Below are positions 18,501 through 26,958 of a DNA stretch of 42,701 bases, piece by piece. The DNA is from Gammaproteobacteria bacterium (lineage in GTDB: Bacteria; Pseudomonadota; Gammaproteobacteria; Methylococcales; DRLZ01), in NCBI GenBank assembly GCA_022600935.1, contig JAHZJL010000148.1:1-42701 (forward strand), read 5' to 3'. The notes beneath the pieces were generated by a model. The model was not told where the DNA came from. It saw only the letters and a list, made by a program, of their open reading frames with translations, and did not search any database. The position numbers were made by a program, and so were the translations under genes. Numbering within the stretch: position 1 is the first letter of the stretch; every line of letters starts with the position of its first letter.

Positions 18501-21244
18501 TTGGTGGTTTTGCTGTGACAGGTGATCCAGCTACTGATGATCTGGAAGTGATCAATCTGCTTCAGTTCAGTAAATCATTCGATGGCCCGACGACTGCCGC
18601 AGGAACTGCAACACTGACATTTACTATCACCAATCCTGGTATCAACACAGCAACCGGTATTGCATTTTCGGACAATTTAAATGCTGTCATTCCGGGTCTT
18701 ATCGCAACCAGTTTACCAACACAGCCATGCGGCACCGGATCTGCAATTACCGGCACATCCACACTCAATTTCAGCAATGGCGAATTGCCGCCAATGGGTG
18801 GAATGTGTTCTTTTGAAGTTGATGTGCTGGTGCCTGCAGGAGTAAGCCCCGGAACCTATCTCAATACAACCAGTGACCTGTTGCAAAATGGTTTGCTGGT
18901 CAGCATCCCTGCAACTGCAAATCTGACGCTGGAACCACCGCCGACTTTCAATAAAGCTTTTGCGCCGTCAACAGTCGGACTAAATGGTCCTAACACAGTC
19001 AGTACACTAACATTTACAATCGATAATACAGCCAGCTCACTGGCAGCGACAGCGCTGGATTTTACCGATAACCTACCTGCCGGATTACAAATTTCCAGTA
19101 CGCCTAACGTCTCAACGACTTGTACCGCAGGTACAGTGACAGCTGTTTCCGGTAATGGAGTGATTACTTATAACGGCGGATCAATTGCATCTGGAGCTAC
19201 CTGCACCATACAAGTTGATGTAGTCAGTATTAATGCGGGCAACAAAGTCAATGTCAGTGGTGATTTGACATCCACATCCGGTAATAGCGGCACTGCTTCG
19301 GATACGTTGACTGTCGATGAACCCGCAGTAATCACACCACCTGCGAACATTAACACCGAAGCGACCGGATCAACTACAGCAGTTGCACTCGGTACTGCAT
19401 CAGTTGCAGATGATTTCAGCAGAGGTTTGACGGCAACACCAGATAATACCGGACCATTCCCGCTCGGAACCACGACTGTCACCTGGAGCGTAACCGACAG
19501 TATCGGTAATACTTCCACCGCAATACAAACTGTCACCATCAACGATACAACTGATCCAGTGGTCACACCACCGGCTGATATCAACCAGGAAGCAACCGGG
19601 CCGACAACGGCTGTAGTTCTGGGTAATGCAACTGTTACCGATCTGGTTGACTCAGGACTGATTGCAACACCAAATAATCCCGGCCCATTCCCGGTTGGCC
19701 CAACCACAGTGACCTGGTCAGCAACTGATTTATCCAGCAACATTGGTACGGCTACCCAGACAGTCACTATTGTTGATACAACGGCACCTGTCATCAGTTT
19801 GAATGGTGCTAACCCGTTAACACTGACAACAGCCGATACTTTCACCGATCCGGGTGCAACCGCAACCGATCTGGTCGATGGCAATGTCAGTGCCGGTATC
19901 AGTGCTTCCGGTACAGTCAATACCGCGATTCCAGCAACCTATACCATCACATATTCTGTCACGGATACAGCAGGCAACCCTGCAACTGCAACCCGCACAG
20001 TGATTGTCAATGACGGAATACCTCCTGTGGTGACACCTCCGGCGAATATCACCCAGGAAGCAACCGGACTGACAACGACTGTCAGTCTCGGCACAGCAAC
20101 AGTGACCGATGATGTCGATACCGGTCTAATGGCAACACCGAGTACAACGGGTCCTTTCCCAGTGGGGATCACCACAGTGACCTGGACGTCAACCGACAAT
20201 AACGGCAACGTCGGCAGTGCCGCACAAACCGTTACCATTGCGGATACCACCGATCCGATAGTGACAGCACCGGCAGATATCAATCAGGAAGCGACGGGGC
20301 CGACGACTGCGGTTAATCTCGGTACCGCAACAGTTACTGATCTGGTCAGCGCCGGATTGGTCGCAACTCCTGATAACCCAGGGCCATTCCCGGTTGGATC
20401 AAACACAGTCACCTGGTCAGCTACAGATGGATCAAACAATACAGGAGCTGACACCCAAACAGTCACCATTGTGGATACTACTGCGCCAGTTGTGACGATC
20501 ATTGGTTCTGATCCAATCATGCTGAATTTTGGTGACCCATTCAATGATCCGGGAGCAACGGCAACCGATCTGGTCGATGGAGACCTGACTGCGACTATTT
20601 CGGTCAATAATCCGGTCAACTCATCTGTTGCGGGGAGTTATCAAGTGACTTATTCGGTAACCGATAATGCTGGCAATACTGGCAGCGCAACCAGAACTGT
20701 TCTTGTTGACACTCAGTTAATTCGAGCGTTCAGTGCACCGTTACCGAGCGGTCGCATGGGTACGCTGTCATTCACGAGCAGTGATCCGGATTGTACATTC
20801 GCAGGTAATCCACAATTTCCACCTGTCAGCAGTGCAACGATTCAGCCACCGGCAACACTTAATTTTGTCGATGGACTGATCAATTTTCAGATTGATAATT
20901 GTTCACCTGGAGCGGTTGTTACCCTGACCATGGACTATGGACAACCTGTACCTGCCAATGCAGGATACTGGAAACAGGGTAATCCCTGGTTTCAGCTTCC
21001 TGCAACAGTCAACGGCAATACGATCACGTTCCAAATCCAGGATGGCAGTACTGGCGATGCTGACAACCAGGTCAATGGCAGTATCAGCGATCCGGGTGGC
21101 GCGGCATTCAACAGCGGTACAAGCAACCCAGTTGACCCAAGCGACCCGACCCGGCCAATCCCAACGCTATCGGAATGGATGATGATGCTGTTGTCGATGC
21201 TATTGGCTGGCCTGGCTTACCAGTATCGACGCTTGCACAATTAG
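15569..21244 (+). CDS. giant repeat-rich surface protein with IPTL-CTERM sorting signal
   Basis: From ATG 15569 the protein has 1891 residues, with a signal peptide ending at ANA (residue 30). Residues about 31-1250 hold nine DUF11-like beta-sandwich repeats of about 135 residues, each opening with a T/S-K-x-F motif and LxFTIxN. Each contains CGG or CGxGS and ends with a YxNTxS strand. Residues about 1253-1715 hold four HYR-type repeats (TPPADINQEATGPTTAV) and two DUF5011-like repeats (DPGATATDLVDG). A choice-of-anchor-U-like domain follows (about 1717-1850, AGYWKQGNPWFQLP). The end is IPTLSEW (from residue 1864), a hydrophobic helix and basic YQYRRLHN, the IPTL-CTERM signal cut by an exosortase/archaeosortase-like system. 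It is probably a surface adhesin or matrix protein. It stands alone with its own terminator. Confidence 0.93.
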   Translation: MSIFIRTNNNNFRVLWITFLLALLPYSANAGVALGPGFTKTFTPDTIGPGGISTLRFDIINGNPSPVEQLAFTDNLPAGVTIASPSNTTSTCGDFAILNAPNGGSTITFTNGEVAGSASCFITVDVTSSTIGTHTNTSSNLTSLAGTGTTATDDLNVVTNRPGFSKSFAPNSISLGSRSTLTFTIDNTLNASRVGNLDFTDNLPAGMVVADPANTFTDCISASAPDTTLTAAPGSNVIVLNANGNTIFPGFEVLPIGATCSVSVDVTATGIGMLDNVTSELLADFTGSGKASATLNVSVTPLALQKSFTNDPTPPGVLTTLEFTIDNFDRNFTATNIAFTDDLTTLVPALAGLIYSSLQSNDCGGSVSGVGTTTIGFSGGTLGPESSCSIRVSVAIPSGATPGSYTNTTSTVSATVDGSPVVGNMASDDLFVEPVPILTKEFLEVGTFAPDPIVNPGDDVILRFTITNTSTTSGATDIAFIDELTDGGPGTGFLPFPLSVTLPPVPDPPCGVGSSLGFVFPDSDRQGLSLTQGNLTAAPGAGATCSFDVTLTIPPDMAPNTYLNTTEEITATVDGATRTGNTASDTLTVSAAPLLKMSFTDDPVAPGDTVTLEFTLTHSANASADATGITFTDNLTALVPAIAGLTANLPALPDPPCGTGSSLTGSAGDTLLTLMGGSLSPGESCTFSVTLDVPMGTASGSYTNTTSGVSATVSGMPVTSSATSADLDVGGMLFTKEFLGDPAFPGKALTLRFTLENISSVTATGIGFTDSLIPVAGLIATDPALADDCGGTLTVTTIPNLGSFLTYANGSLPAGQTCNIDVEVTVPATASDGVYENFVNSVSYMLGTTPGLDGPAIDNLIVESDQLTLSKSFTDDPVAPGAPVTLEFTLTNLDPDQAATAIDFTDDLAATLSGLMYDSELFNDCGATITGTGTDMITVSGASLSAGGSCTIRVSLTVPAVATAGNYTNTSSTVTGMVGGFAVTGDPATDDLEVINLLQFSKSFDGPTTAAGTATLTFTITNPGINTATGIAFSDNLNAVIPGLIATSLPTQPCGTGSAITGTSTLNFSNGELPPMGGMCSFEVDVLVPAGVSPGTYLNTTSDLLQNGLLVSIPATANLTLEPPPTFNKAFAPSTVGLNGPNTVSTLTFTIDNTASSLAATALDFTDNLPAGLQISSTPNVSTTCTAGTVTAVSGNGVITYNGGSIASGATCTIQVDVVSINAGNKVNVSGDLTSTSGNSGTASDTLTVDEPAVITPPANINTEATGSTTAVALGTASVADDFSRGLTATPDNTGPFPLGTTTVTWSVTDSIGNTSTAIQTVTINDTTDPVVTPPADINQEATGPTTAVVLGNATVTDLVDSGLIATPNNPGPFPVGPTTVTWSATDLSSNIGTATQTVTIVDTTAPVISLNGANPLTLTTADTFTDPGATATDLVDGNVSAGISASGTVNTAIPATYTITYSVTDTAGNPATATRTVIVNDGIPPVVTPPANITQEATGLTTTVSLGTATVTDDVDTGLMATPSTTGPFPVGITTVTWTSTDNNGNVGSAAQTVTIADTTDPIVTAPADINQEATGPTTAVNLGTATVTDLVSAGLVATPDNPGPFPVGSNTVTWSATDGSNNTGADTQTVTIVDTTAPVVTIIGSDPIMLNFGDPFNDPGATATDLVDGDLTATISVNNPVNSSVAGSYQVTYSVTDNAGNTGSATRTVLVDTQLIRAFSAPLPSGRMGTLSFTSSDPDCTFAGNPQFPPVSSATIQPPATLNFVDGLINFQIDNCSPGAVVTLTMDYGQPVPANAGYWKQGNPWFQLPATVNGNTITFQIQDGSTGDADNQVNGSISDPGGAAFNSGTSNPVDPSDPTRPIPTLSEWMMMLLSMLLAGLAYQYRRLHN

Positions 21245-21267
21245 CTGGCGAAACCGGTAACAAACTG

Positions 21268-21295
21268 AAAACCCTGCTTTTTCGCAGGGTTTTTT
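21268..21295 (+). terminator. rho-independent terminator after the surface-protein gene
   Basis: AAAACCCTGC and GCAGGGTTTT form a 10-bp stem around TTTTTC, followed by a run of T. It lies 24 bases after the stop codon. Confidence 0.88.
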
Positions 21296-21429
21296 GTGCA
21301 AGATCGCTTATTGACAATGATATCCAATTCATTTCAGTACTTTAATGTCAGCCTCAATCAATAAAGTGTTTGTTAATTCACAATGACATGTTAAATTCAG
21401 GCAATTAACTATTCAGCAAATTTGTTTAC

Positions 21430-22131
21430 ATGTCAGACACTCCGTTACTGACTGCCACCGATCTTGGTTATGCCTATCAGGAAGCCGGGCAATCGCATAC
21501 TGTGATCGACCATGCCAGTCTCGAATTGGCAAAAGGTGAACTGGTGGCTTTACTGGGCGCCAGTGGCTCGGGCAAATCGACTCTGCTGAATTTGCTTGCT
21601 GGTATAGACCAGGCAGACAGCGGCTCGGTAGTCATTGCAGGGCACAACATCAGCACGCTGCAAGAACCCGATCTCACACTGTTCAGACGCCAGCATATTG
21701 GCTTTATTTACCAGTTATTCAAACTGATTCCAACCCTCACTGTATTTGAAAACATCGCACTACCGCTTGAACTGTGCCAGATCGGTACTGCACAGCGTCT
21801 ACAACAAGTCAGTGACTGGCTGCATCAAATTGGATTGCAAAATCGCCAGCACGCATTCCCTGATCAACTGTCCGGCGGCGAACAACAACGTGTCGCAATC
21901 GCGCGTGCGTTAATTCACCAACCCATGCTGGTGCTGGCCGACGAGCCTACCGGCAACCTCGATGCCGAGACCGGCCTGCATGTTCTGGATTTGCTCACCA
22001 ACCTTGCCGAGCAACACCAGCAAACTCTGGTGATTGTCACTCACAGCGAAACAGTGGCCAGACGCGCTCATCGAGTACTGGAAATCCATAACGGCAAACT
22101 GCATTCCGCTTCGTCACAATTAGCATGGTAG
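21430..22131 (+). CDS. ABC transporter ATP-binding protein (LolD/MacB class)
   Basis: The 233-residue ATPase has Walker A GASGSGKST (about residue 43), Q-loop FIYQLFKLIPTLT, the signature LSGGEQQR, Walker B VLADEPTGNLD and the switch VIVTHS. This subfamily partners FtsX-type permeases and works in lipoprotein release, macrolide or peptide extrusion, or mechanotransmission rather than import. The stop codon overlaps the start of the permease by 7 bases (22125-22131), so the two are translationally coupled. The gene follows a terminator, so the operon starts here. No clear ribosome site was seen before the ATG. Confidence 0.95.
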   Translation: MSDTPLLTATDLGYAYQEAGQSHTVIDHASLELAKGELVALLGASGSGKSTLLNLLAGIDQADSGSVVIAGHNISTLQEPDLTLFRRQHIGFIYQLFKLIPTLTVFENIALPLELCQIGTAQRLQQVSDWLHQIGLQNRQHAFPDQLSGGEQQRVAIARALIHQPMLVLADEPTGNLDAETGLHVLDLLTNLAEQHQQTLVIVTHSETVARRAHRVLEIHNGKLHSASSQLAW

Positions 22132-24662
22132 CAGCAAGTTTACTGACCCAGCTTAAAACCAGCCTGCGTTTTTTTGTCAAACATCCCTGGCAATTATGGC
22201 TGACCCTGCTTAGTATCGCGCTCGGCAGTGCGGTGATGATTGCCGTAGATATTGCTAACCAGAGTGCAAGACAATCTTTTTCTGATGCTGTCGACCATAT
22301 TTCAGGCCAGGCCACTCATTACCTGATCGCGCGTAACCATCAAGCGCTGGACGATACCCTTTATACACGCTTACGTGTTGATTGGGGATTTCAGCAGAGT
22401 ATGCCTGTGATTGAAGAGAATCTGGTCATTCATGGTATCGAATACCAGCTCATCGGCATTGACCCGCTTGCAATGATCAGTATTGAAACTCAACAATCAT
22501 CTGTGTTGCCCAGAGAGCAAAACTGGGTGCGCTTACTGACTGAACCAAAGACTGTACTGATCACAGAGCAAACTGCCTGGCAACTGCAACTGAATGAACA
22601 ATCAACGCTTAAGGCGATGATCAATCAGCGCACTCAAACGCTTCAGGTTGTCGGGTTCATCAACAACTCTGCTTTATTCTCGCAACAACAGATTTTACTG
22701 GCAGATATTGCCACCGCGCAGGAATTAACCGGAATGATCGGCACGCTCGATCGCATTGCGCTGGTCCTTAATACACAACAAGCTGACAGGCTTGCCTCAT
22801 TGATTCCCGAGAACGTGCAACTGATTACCAGTTCGCAGCGCAGCAACACTCTGGAACAAATGACTGCCGCGTTCCGCATCAACCTCACAGCTATGAGTCT
22901 GCTGGCGATGCTGGTCGGTTGTTTTCTGGTTTACAACACCATGATGTTTTCGGTCCTGCAACGTCGTCAGCAATTCGCAATCCAGCGCATGCTGGGCTTC
23001 ACCGGGTTGCAAATTTTTTGGCAAATGCTGATCGAGGCACTGTTATTTGCGGTGATCGGCGGTATTTCCGGTATTGTCCTGGGTATTGTACTCAGCAAAA
23101 GTCTGTTACAACTGGTTGCCCGCACAATCAATGATGTCTATGCAGAGATCACCACAGGTTTGTTACATATCGAACCACTGTTACTGGTTAAAGGTATCGG
23201 GTTAACGCTAGTTGCCGTTGTGCTGGCGACGCTTGGACCCGCCCTGGAAGCGGCACGCATCGCACCAGCGACTGTCCATCGAAAATCACAACTGGAACAG
23301 AGCAGTCAAAGGCTGACGCCGTACCTCAGTGTCACGGGTGTTATCTGCATGATCTTTGCGTTAACCACACTCTATCTGTTTCCCAGGCAGTTAATCGCCG
23401 CATTTGCCGCTCTGTTTATTCTGGTGATTGGTTACAGTCTGATCATGCCTTTACTGATTCAGTCATTGGTTAATCTATGTTCTCGCTTTCTTCCTGCCTC
23501 TTCATCCTTATCGAAAATGGCGCTGCGAGGTCTCCAGCGTTCGTTAAGCCGGACCAATCTGGCCATTATCGCCCTGGCAGTTGCCGTGTCCGCAACTGTT
23601 GGAGTCGGCATTATGACCACATCATTCCGCTCCAGCCTGGCAGACTGGCTGGGCATCACACTGCAAAATGACTTGTATATCTCTTCAAGCAGTCCTGATG
23701 GCACACGAGTTGAAGGCAGTCTGGAGTCATTCTGGTTACCTGCGCTGGAAGACATGCCTGAAATACAAGCGATCAGTCACAGCAAAGCCAGTCATTTACA
23801 AATCAACAATCAATCAATAGCGCTACTGATTCTGCAACCCGGACACCAGCGCAGTCGGGGGTTTCATTTATTGCAAGGCAACAGCAACCGGCAATGGCTG
23901 CGTTATTTAAACGGCGAGGTCGTGTTGATTTCCGAGCCATATGCGTATCATCAACAACTTGGTGTCGGAGATGCGCTCGAAGCCATAACCAGCGAAGGCA
24001 AACCCATCACTTTAGAGGTCGGTGCTGTATTCCAGGATTACAGCTCATCGCAGGGTATGATCGTGATGCATCGCTCATTGTATGAACAACATTGGCAAGA
24101 CCGCTCTATTTCATCGATTGGTCTGTTACTCAAGGAAGGAGCTGATGCCAATCAACTCAAACAACAGATACAGCAACTGGCAACGCCAGGACAACAAGCT
24201 GTGCGTATCCGCTATAACAAGGAAATCCGCGAGCAATCACTGGCGATTTTTGACCGCACCTTCGCGATTACCGATGTGTTGCGTCTACTGGTGATTCTGG
24301 TTGCTTTTGTCGGCGTATTCAGCGCACTCATGGTGTTATTGCTGGAAAAACAACGTGAATATGCCGTTCTGCGCGCTACCGGCCTGACTCCAGTGCAACT
24401 GGCGCAATTGCTGCTGATACAGACAGCGATTACCGGCTTGCTGGCAGGTGTATTGGCTTTACCATTAGGCTGGTTGATGTCCGAACTGCTGATCCACGTC
24501 ATCAACCAGCGCTCATTTGGTTGGAGCATGAACAGCGTGTTACCGGTTTCAATACTGGCGCAGGCAGTCGTGTTATCAATCTGCGCTGCACTGCTTGCCG
24601 CACTGTTTCCAATCAAACGCTTGACAACAATGTCGCTATCAAAGAATCTGCGCGATTTATGA
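22125..24662 (+). CDS. FtsX-like ABC transporter permease
   Basis: The 845-residue membrane protein has an N-terminal membrane helix (about 18-40), a periplasmic MacB-like domain, and a first FtsX bundle (about 245-400) containing RRQQFAIQRMLGFTGLQIFWQ. A further paired region follows, then a second FtsX bundle at the C-terminus (about 725-840, REYAVLRATGLTPVQLAQ). Two FtsX modules in one chain resemble the AttFG/YbbP type of permease. It overlaps the ATPase gene at its start. Its TGA overlaps the next start codon (ATGA at 24659-24662), so the three genes form a tight operon. The likely role is ATP-driven movement of a lipid, lipoprotein or envelope molecule; the substrate is unknown. Confidence 0.93.
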   Translation: MVAASLLTQLKTSLRFFVKHPWQLWLTLLSIALGSAVMIAVDIANQSARQSFSDAVDHISGQATHYLIARNHQALDDTLYTRLRVDWGFQQSMPVIEENLVIHGIEYQLIGIDPLAMISIETQQSSVLPREQNWVRLLTEPKTVLITEQTAWQLQLNEQSTLKAMINQRTQTLQVVGFINNSALFSQQQILLADIATAQELTGMIGTLDRIALVLNTQQADRLASLIPENVQLITSSQRSNTLEQMTAAFRINLTAMSLLAMLVGCFLVYNTMMFSVLQRRQQFAIQRMLGFTGLQIFWQMLIEALLFAVIGGISGIVLGIVLSKSLLQLVARTINDVYAEITTGLLHIEPLLLVKGIGLTLVAVVLATLGPALEAARIAPATVHRKSQLEQSSQRLTPYLSVTGVICMIFALTTLYLFPRQLIAAFAALFILVIGYSLIMPLLIQSLVNLCSRFLPASSSLSKMALRGLQRSLSRTNLAIIALAVAVSATVGVGIMTTSFRSSLADWLGITLQNDLYISSSSPDGTRVEGSLESFWLPALEDMPEIQAISHSKASHLQINNQSIALLILQPGHQRSRGFHLLQGNSNRQWLRYLNGEVVLISEPYAYHQQLGVGDALEAITSEGKPITLEVGAVFQDYSSSQGMIVMHRSLYEQHWQDRSISSIGLLLKEGADANQLKQQIQQLATPGQQAVRIRYNKEIREQSLAIFDRTFAITDVLRLLVILVAFVGVFSALMVLLLEKQREYAVLRATGLTPVQLAQLLLIQTAITGLLAGVLALPLGWLMSELLIHVINQRSFGWSMNSVLPVSILAQAVVLSICAALLAALFPIKRLTTMSLSKNLRDL

Positions 24663-25786
24663 ACAATTGGGGCTGGCTTTTTTTGATTTTCGTGATTGGT
24701 GCTTTACTCTGGCAAATTAACCAGACGGACACAAACCAACTCACCCAAAACAATAATGTAAACACTGTTCTAAGCGAATCACTGGATCAGGGATTTGCCA
24801 AAGCTGACCGCATCAGAACATTCAGCTTTCCACACGACCACTACATGCATCCAAAATACCGGATTGAATGGTGGTATATCACCGGTAATCTGCAATCAGA
24901 TACTGGTCGCGCATTCGGTTACCAGATCACGTTTTTCCGAACTGCGCTTACATCAAAATCGCAAAAGCGCCAATCCAGCTGGGCCAGCAACCACATATGG
25001 ATGGCGCATTTAGCAGTGTCCGATATTGAGCAACAGCAACATATTCACACTCAGAAAATCAGCCGCGGCGCCGCTGGCCTGGCAGGTATCAGTCAACAAC
25101 CGTTTAAAATCTGGCTGGACGACTGGCAGATCACAGCGAACAGCTCTGGTAATTTTCCCTGGGCAATCATCGCCAAAGACCAGAAAATCAGCATCGACGT
25201 AACAATCAACCCACTCAAACCGATTGTCCTGCAAGGTGATCAAGGACTGAGCCAGAAAAGTTCAGAACCTGGAAACGCATCGTATTACTACTCATCCACA
25301 CGTATGCAAACGTCTGGAACCATTACCATAAACAACACATTGCATCAGGTAAAAGGACTGTCCTGGCTGGACCGCGAATGGAGCACCAGCGCATTGGGCA
25401 AACATCAAAGCGGCTGGGACTGGTTTTCCCTGCAACTCAATACAGGTGAAGAGTTAATGTTTTACAGAATTCGCGACAAAGCTGGAAACAGCGACAAGCA
25501 CTCCCAGGGTAAATGGATCGATGTTAACGGAAACTCCACTGCTCTCGACAGCTCCGATGTCATACTCGAAGCACTTGATTACTGGCAACCATCAACTGGA
25601 AAAAGCTACCCCATAAGCTGGCGAATGACCCTACCGAAGCGAAATAAAGAAATGATCATCAAAGCTGCAATCAACGATCAATTGATGCGTACAACATTCG
25701 AATATTGGGAAGGTGCAGTCAATGTCTACAACACGGGTCTAAATAGTCTGGCTGGTAAAGGTTATCTTGAAATGACAGGTTATTAG
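24659..25786 (+). CDS. AttH/CrtC-like lipocalin-fold membrane-anchored protein
   Basis: The start is ATG 24659, overlapping the permease stop; the longer upstream frame only reads through the permease gene. The product has 375 residues. One N-terminal membrane anchor (WGWLFLIFVIGALLW) precedes a two-lipocalin AttH/hydroxyneurosporene-synthase-like domain. Diagnostic motifs are HPKYRIEWWYITGNL, GYQITFFR, WLDREWSTSALG, GWDWFSLQL and the C-terminal YWEGAV...GKGYLEMTGY. AttH-type proteins are regularly encoded with an ABC ATPase and an FtsX permease, and their fold is suited to binding hydrophobic molecules. It is probably the periplasmic lipid-binding partner of the transporter. Carotenoid hydratase activity is not implied, since no carotenoid genes are near. 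Confidence 0.9.
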   Translation: MNNWGWLFLIFVIGALLWQINQTDTNQLTQNNNVNTVLSESLDQGFAKADRIRTFSFPHDHYMHPKYRIEWWYITGNLQSDTGRAFGYQITFFRTALTSKSQKRQSSWASNHIWMAHLAVSDIEQQQHIHTQKISRGAAGLAGISQQPFKIWLDDWQITANSSGNFPWAIIAKDQKISIDVTINPLKPIVLQGDQGLSQKSSEPGNASYYYSSTRMQTSGTITINNTLHQVKGLSWLDREWSTSALGKHQSGWDWFSLQLNTGEELMFYRIRDKAGNSDKHSQGKWIDVNGNSTALDSSDVILEALDYWQPSTGKSYPISWRMTLPKRNKEMIIKAAINDQLMRTTFEYWEGAVNVYNTGLNSLAGKGYLEMTGY

Positions 25787-25862
25787 TAACAAACTGAAGG
25801 TTGATTGCATTCTTTCAAACTAAAGTCACCAATGAAATCAAAACGCTTACTCATAAAACACG

Positions 25863-26624
25863 ATGAATAATACGGATACATATACTGATCGACTGTGTTT
25901 TGTTCATATACCAAAAACTGCTGGAACCAGTGTTACCAGAACGCTTGCCATGTTTTATCCTGAAAAACTTATATTTCCGGGAATAACAATGATTGATTAC
26001 AGGTTATATACAAAACAGCAATTACTCGATTATAAATTCTATAAAGGCCATATTCCTCTCAGGCATGGCTTGTCTCTACTTGATGAAAAAACACGCTATG
26101 TTACTTTATTACGTGACCCGATTAAGCGCATTTTTTCATTGTATTTCTTTTGGAAATATAAAGATAAGACAAAACCTGAGATAACAGATCAAAAAGACGC
26201 AATAAATGATGGCCCCCTATTCGCCAAGGAATTGGATATAATTTCATTTCTTGAATCAAACGAGCCTTTTTTACAAAAAGCCACAACCAATGTCCAGTTG
26301 CAATATTTAAGCAGTTATAACTGGACAGAATTCGTCAACTTGTCAACGAATGAAATAGATAATGATGTTAACCTAAATATTCAGCATTTTTCTGTTATTG
26401 GTATACAAGAAAATATTGGTCTATTCATACATCAGTTAAAACGTTTAACTGGATTTAACCTGCCGGTTAAAATCAAGCAATATAACAATTCTGAAAGTGA
26501 ACATTATTTTGCTGAACTACCAAAACAAATACAATCAAAAGCAATTGCGTTGATATCAGAAAAAAACGCAGAAGAGATTCAGTTTTATAAGGAAATTAAA
26601 CTACGCCTTTTAAACAATACTTAA
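25863..26624 (+). CDS. sulfotransferase family protein (sulfotransferase family 2 type)
   Basis: The 253-residue protein has the PAPS 5'-phosphosulfate loop HIPKTAGTSVTR (about residue 16) and the 3'-phosphate-binding motif LLRDPIKRIFSLYFFWKY (about 80-97), as in carbohydrate O-sulfotransferases. It lacks a membrane anchor. It would transfer sulfate from PAPS to a glycan or similar acceptor. It is clearly more AT-rich than its neighbours, with many AAA, ATA and TTA codons. It sits alone, 76 bases after the AttH-like gene, without a visible ribosome site. Both facts suggest recent acquisition. The acceptor is unknown. Confidence 0.85.
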   Translation: MNNTDTYTDRLCFVHIPKTAGTSVTRTLAMFYPEKLIFPGITMIDYRLYTKQQLLDYKFYKGHIPLRHGLSLLDEKTRYVTLLRDPIKRIFSLYFFWKYKDKTKPEITDQKDAINDGPLFAKELDIISFLESNEPFLQKATTNVQLQYLSSYNWTEFVNLSTNEIDNDVNLNIQHFSVIGIQENIGLFIHQLKRLTGFNLPVKIKQYNNSESEHYFAELPKQIQSKAIALISEKNAEEIQFYKEIKLRLLNNT

Positions 26625-26958
26625 AAAATAAATTTCACTTTACAAAATACCTTAATAATATGGTACGTACAACATTAAATTACAGCAGACTATAAACTAA
26701 AACAATATTTTCTTCTGAAATTAAATAATTGCAAGACTTAACATTCAGATTGCGAGTTTATACCCAGGATAATACTAATTACAGTAAGGTTTTAAGGCAT
26801 AACTTCCTTGAATTTGATACCAAGGTTATTTGTTGTCAATGAATTTATCAGCAAGAATGCATTTTAATCGCTGACTGATTATGAGTTCTATAATATTGAA
26901 TTTCCTTTAAACATACCACTTACAATCAGTCAGATTAATATTAATGTTACAAGAAAAT
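26625..26958. other. AT-rich intergenic region between convergent genes
   Basis: These 334 bases lie between the convergent sulfotransferase and YVTN genes. I see no ORF, repeat or hairpin with a T run. Composition is as AT-rich as the sulfotransferase gene, so both may belong to one acquired segment. Confidence 0.45.

Noticed and set aside
24521-24658. Upstream extension of the AttH-like gene to 24521
   Set aside because: The extra 46 codons lie inside the permease gene in another frame. ATG 24659 overlaps the permease stop and begins a good membrane anchor.
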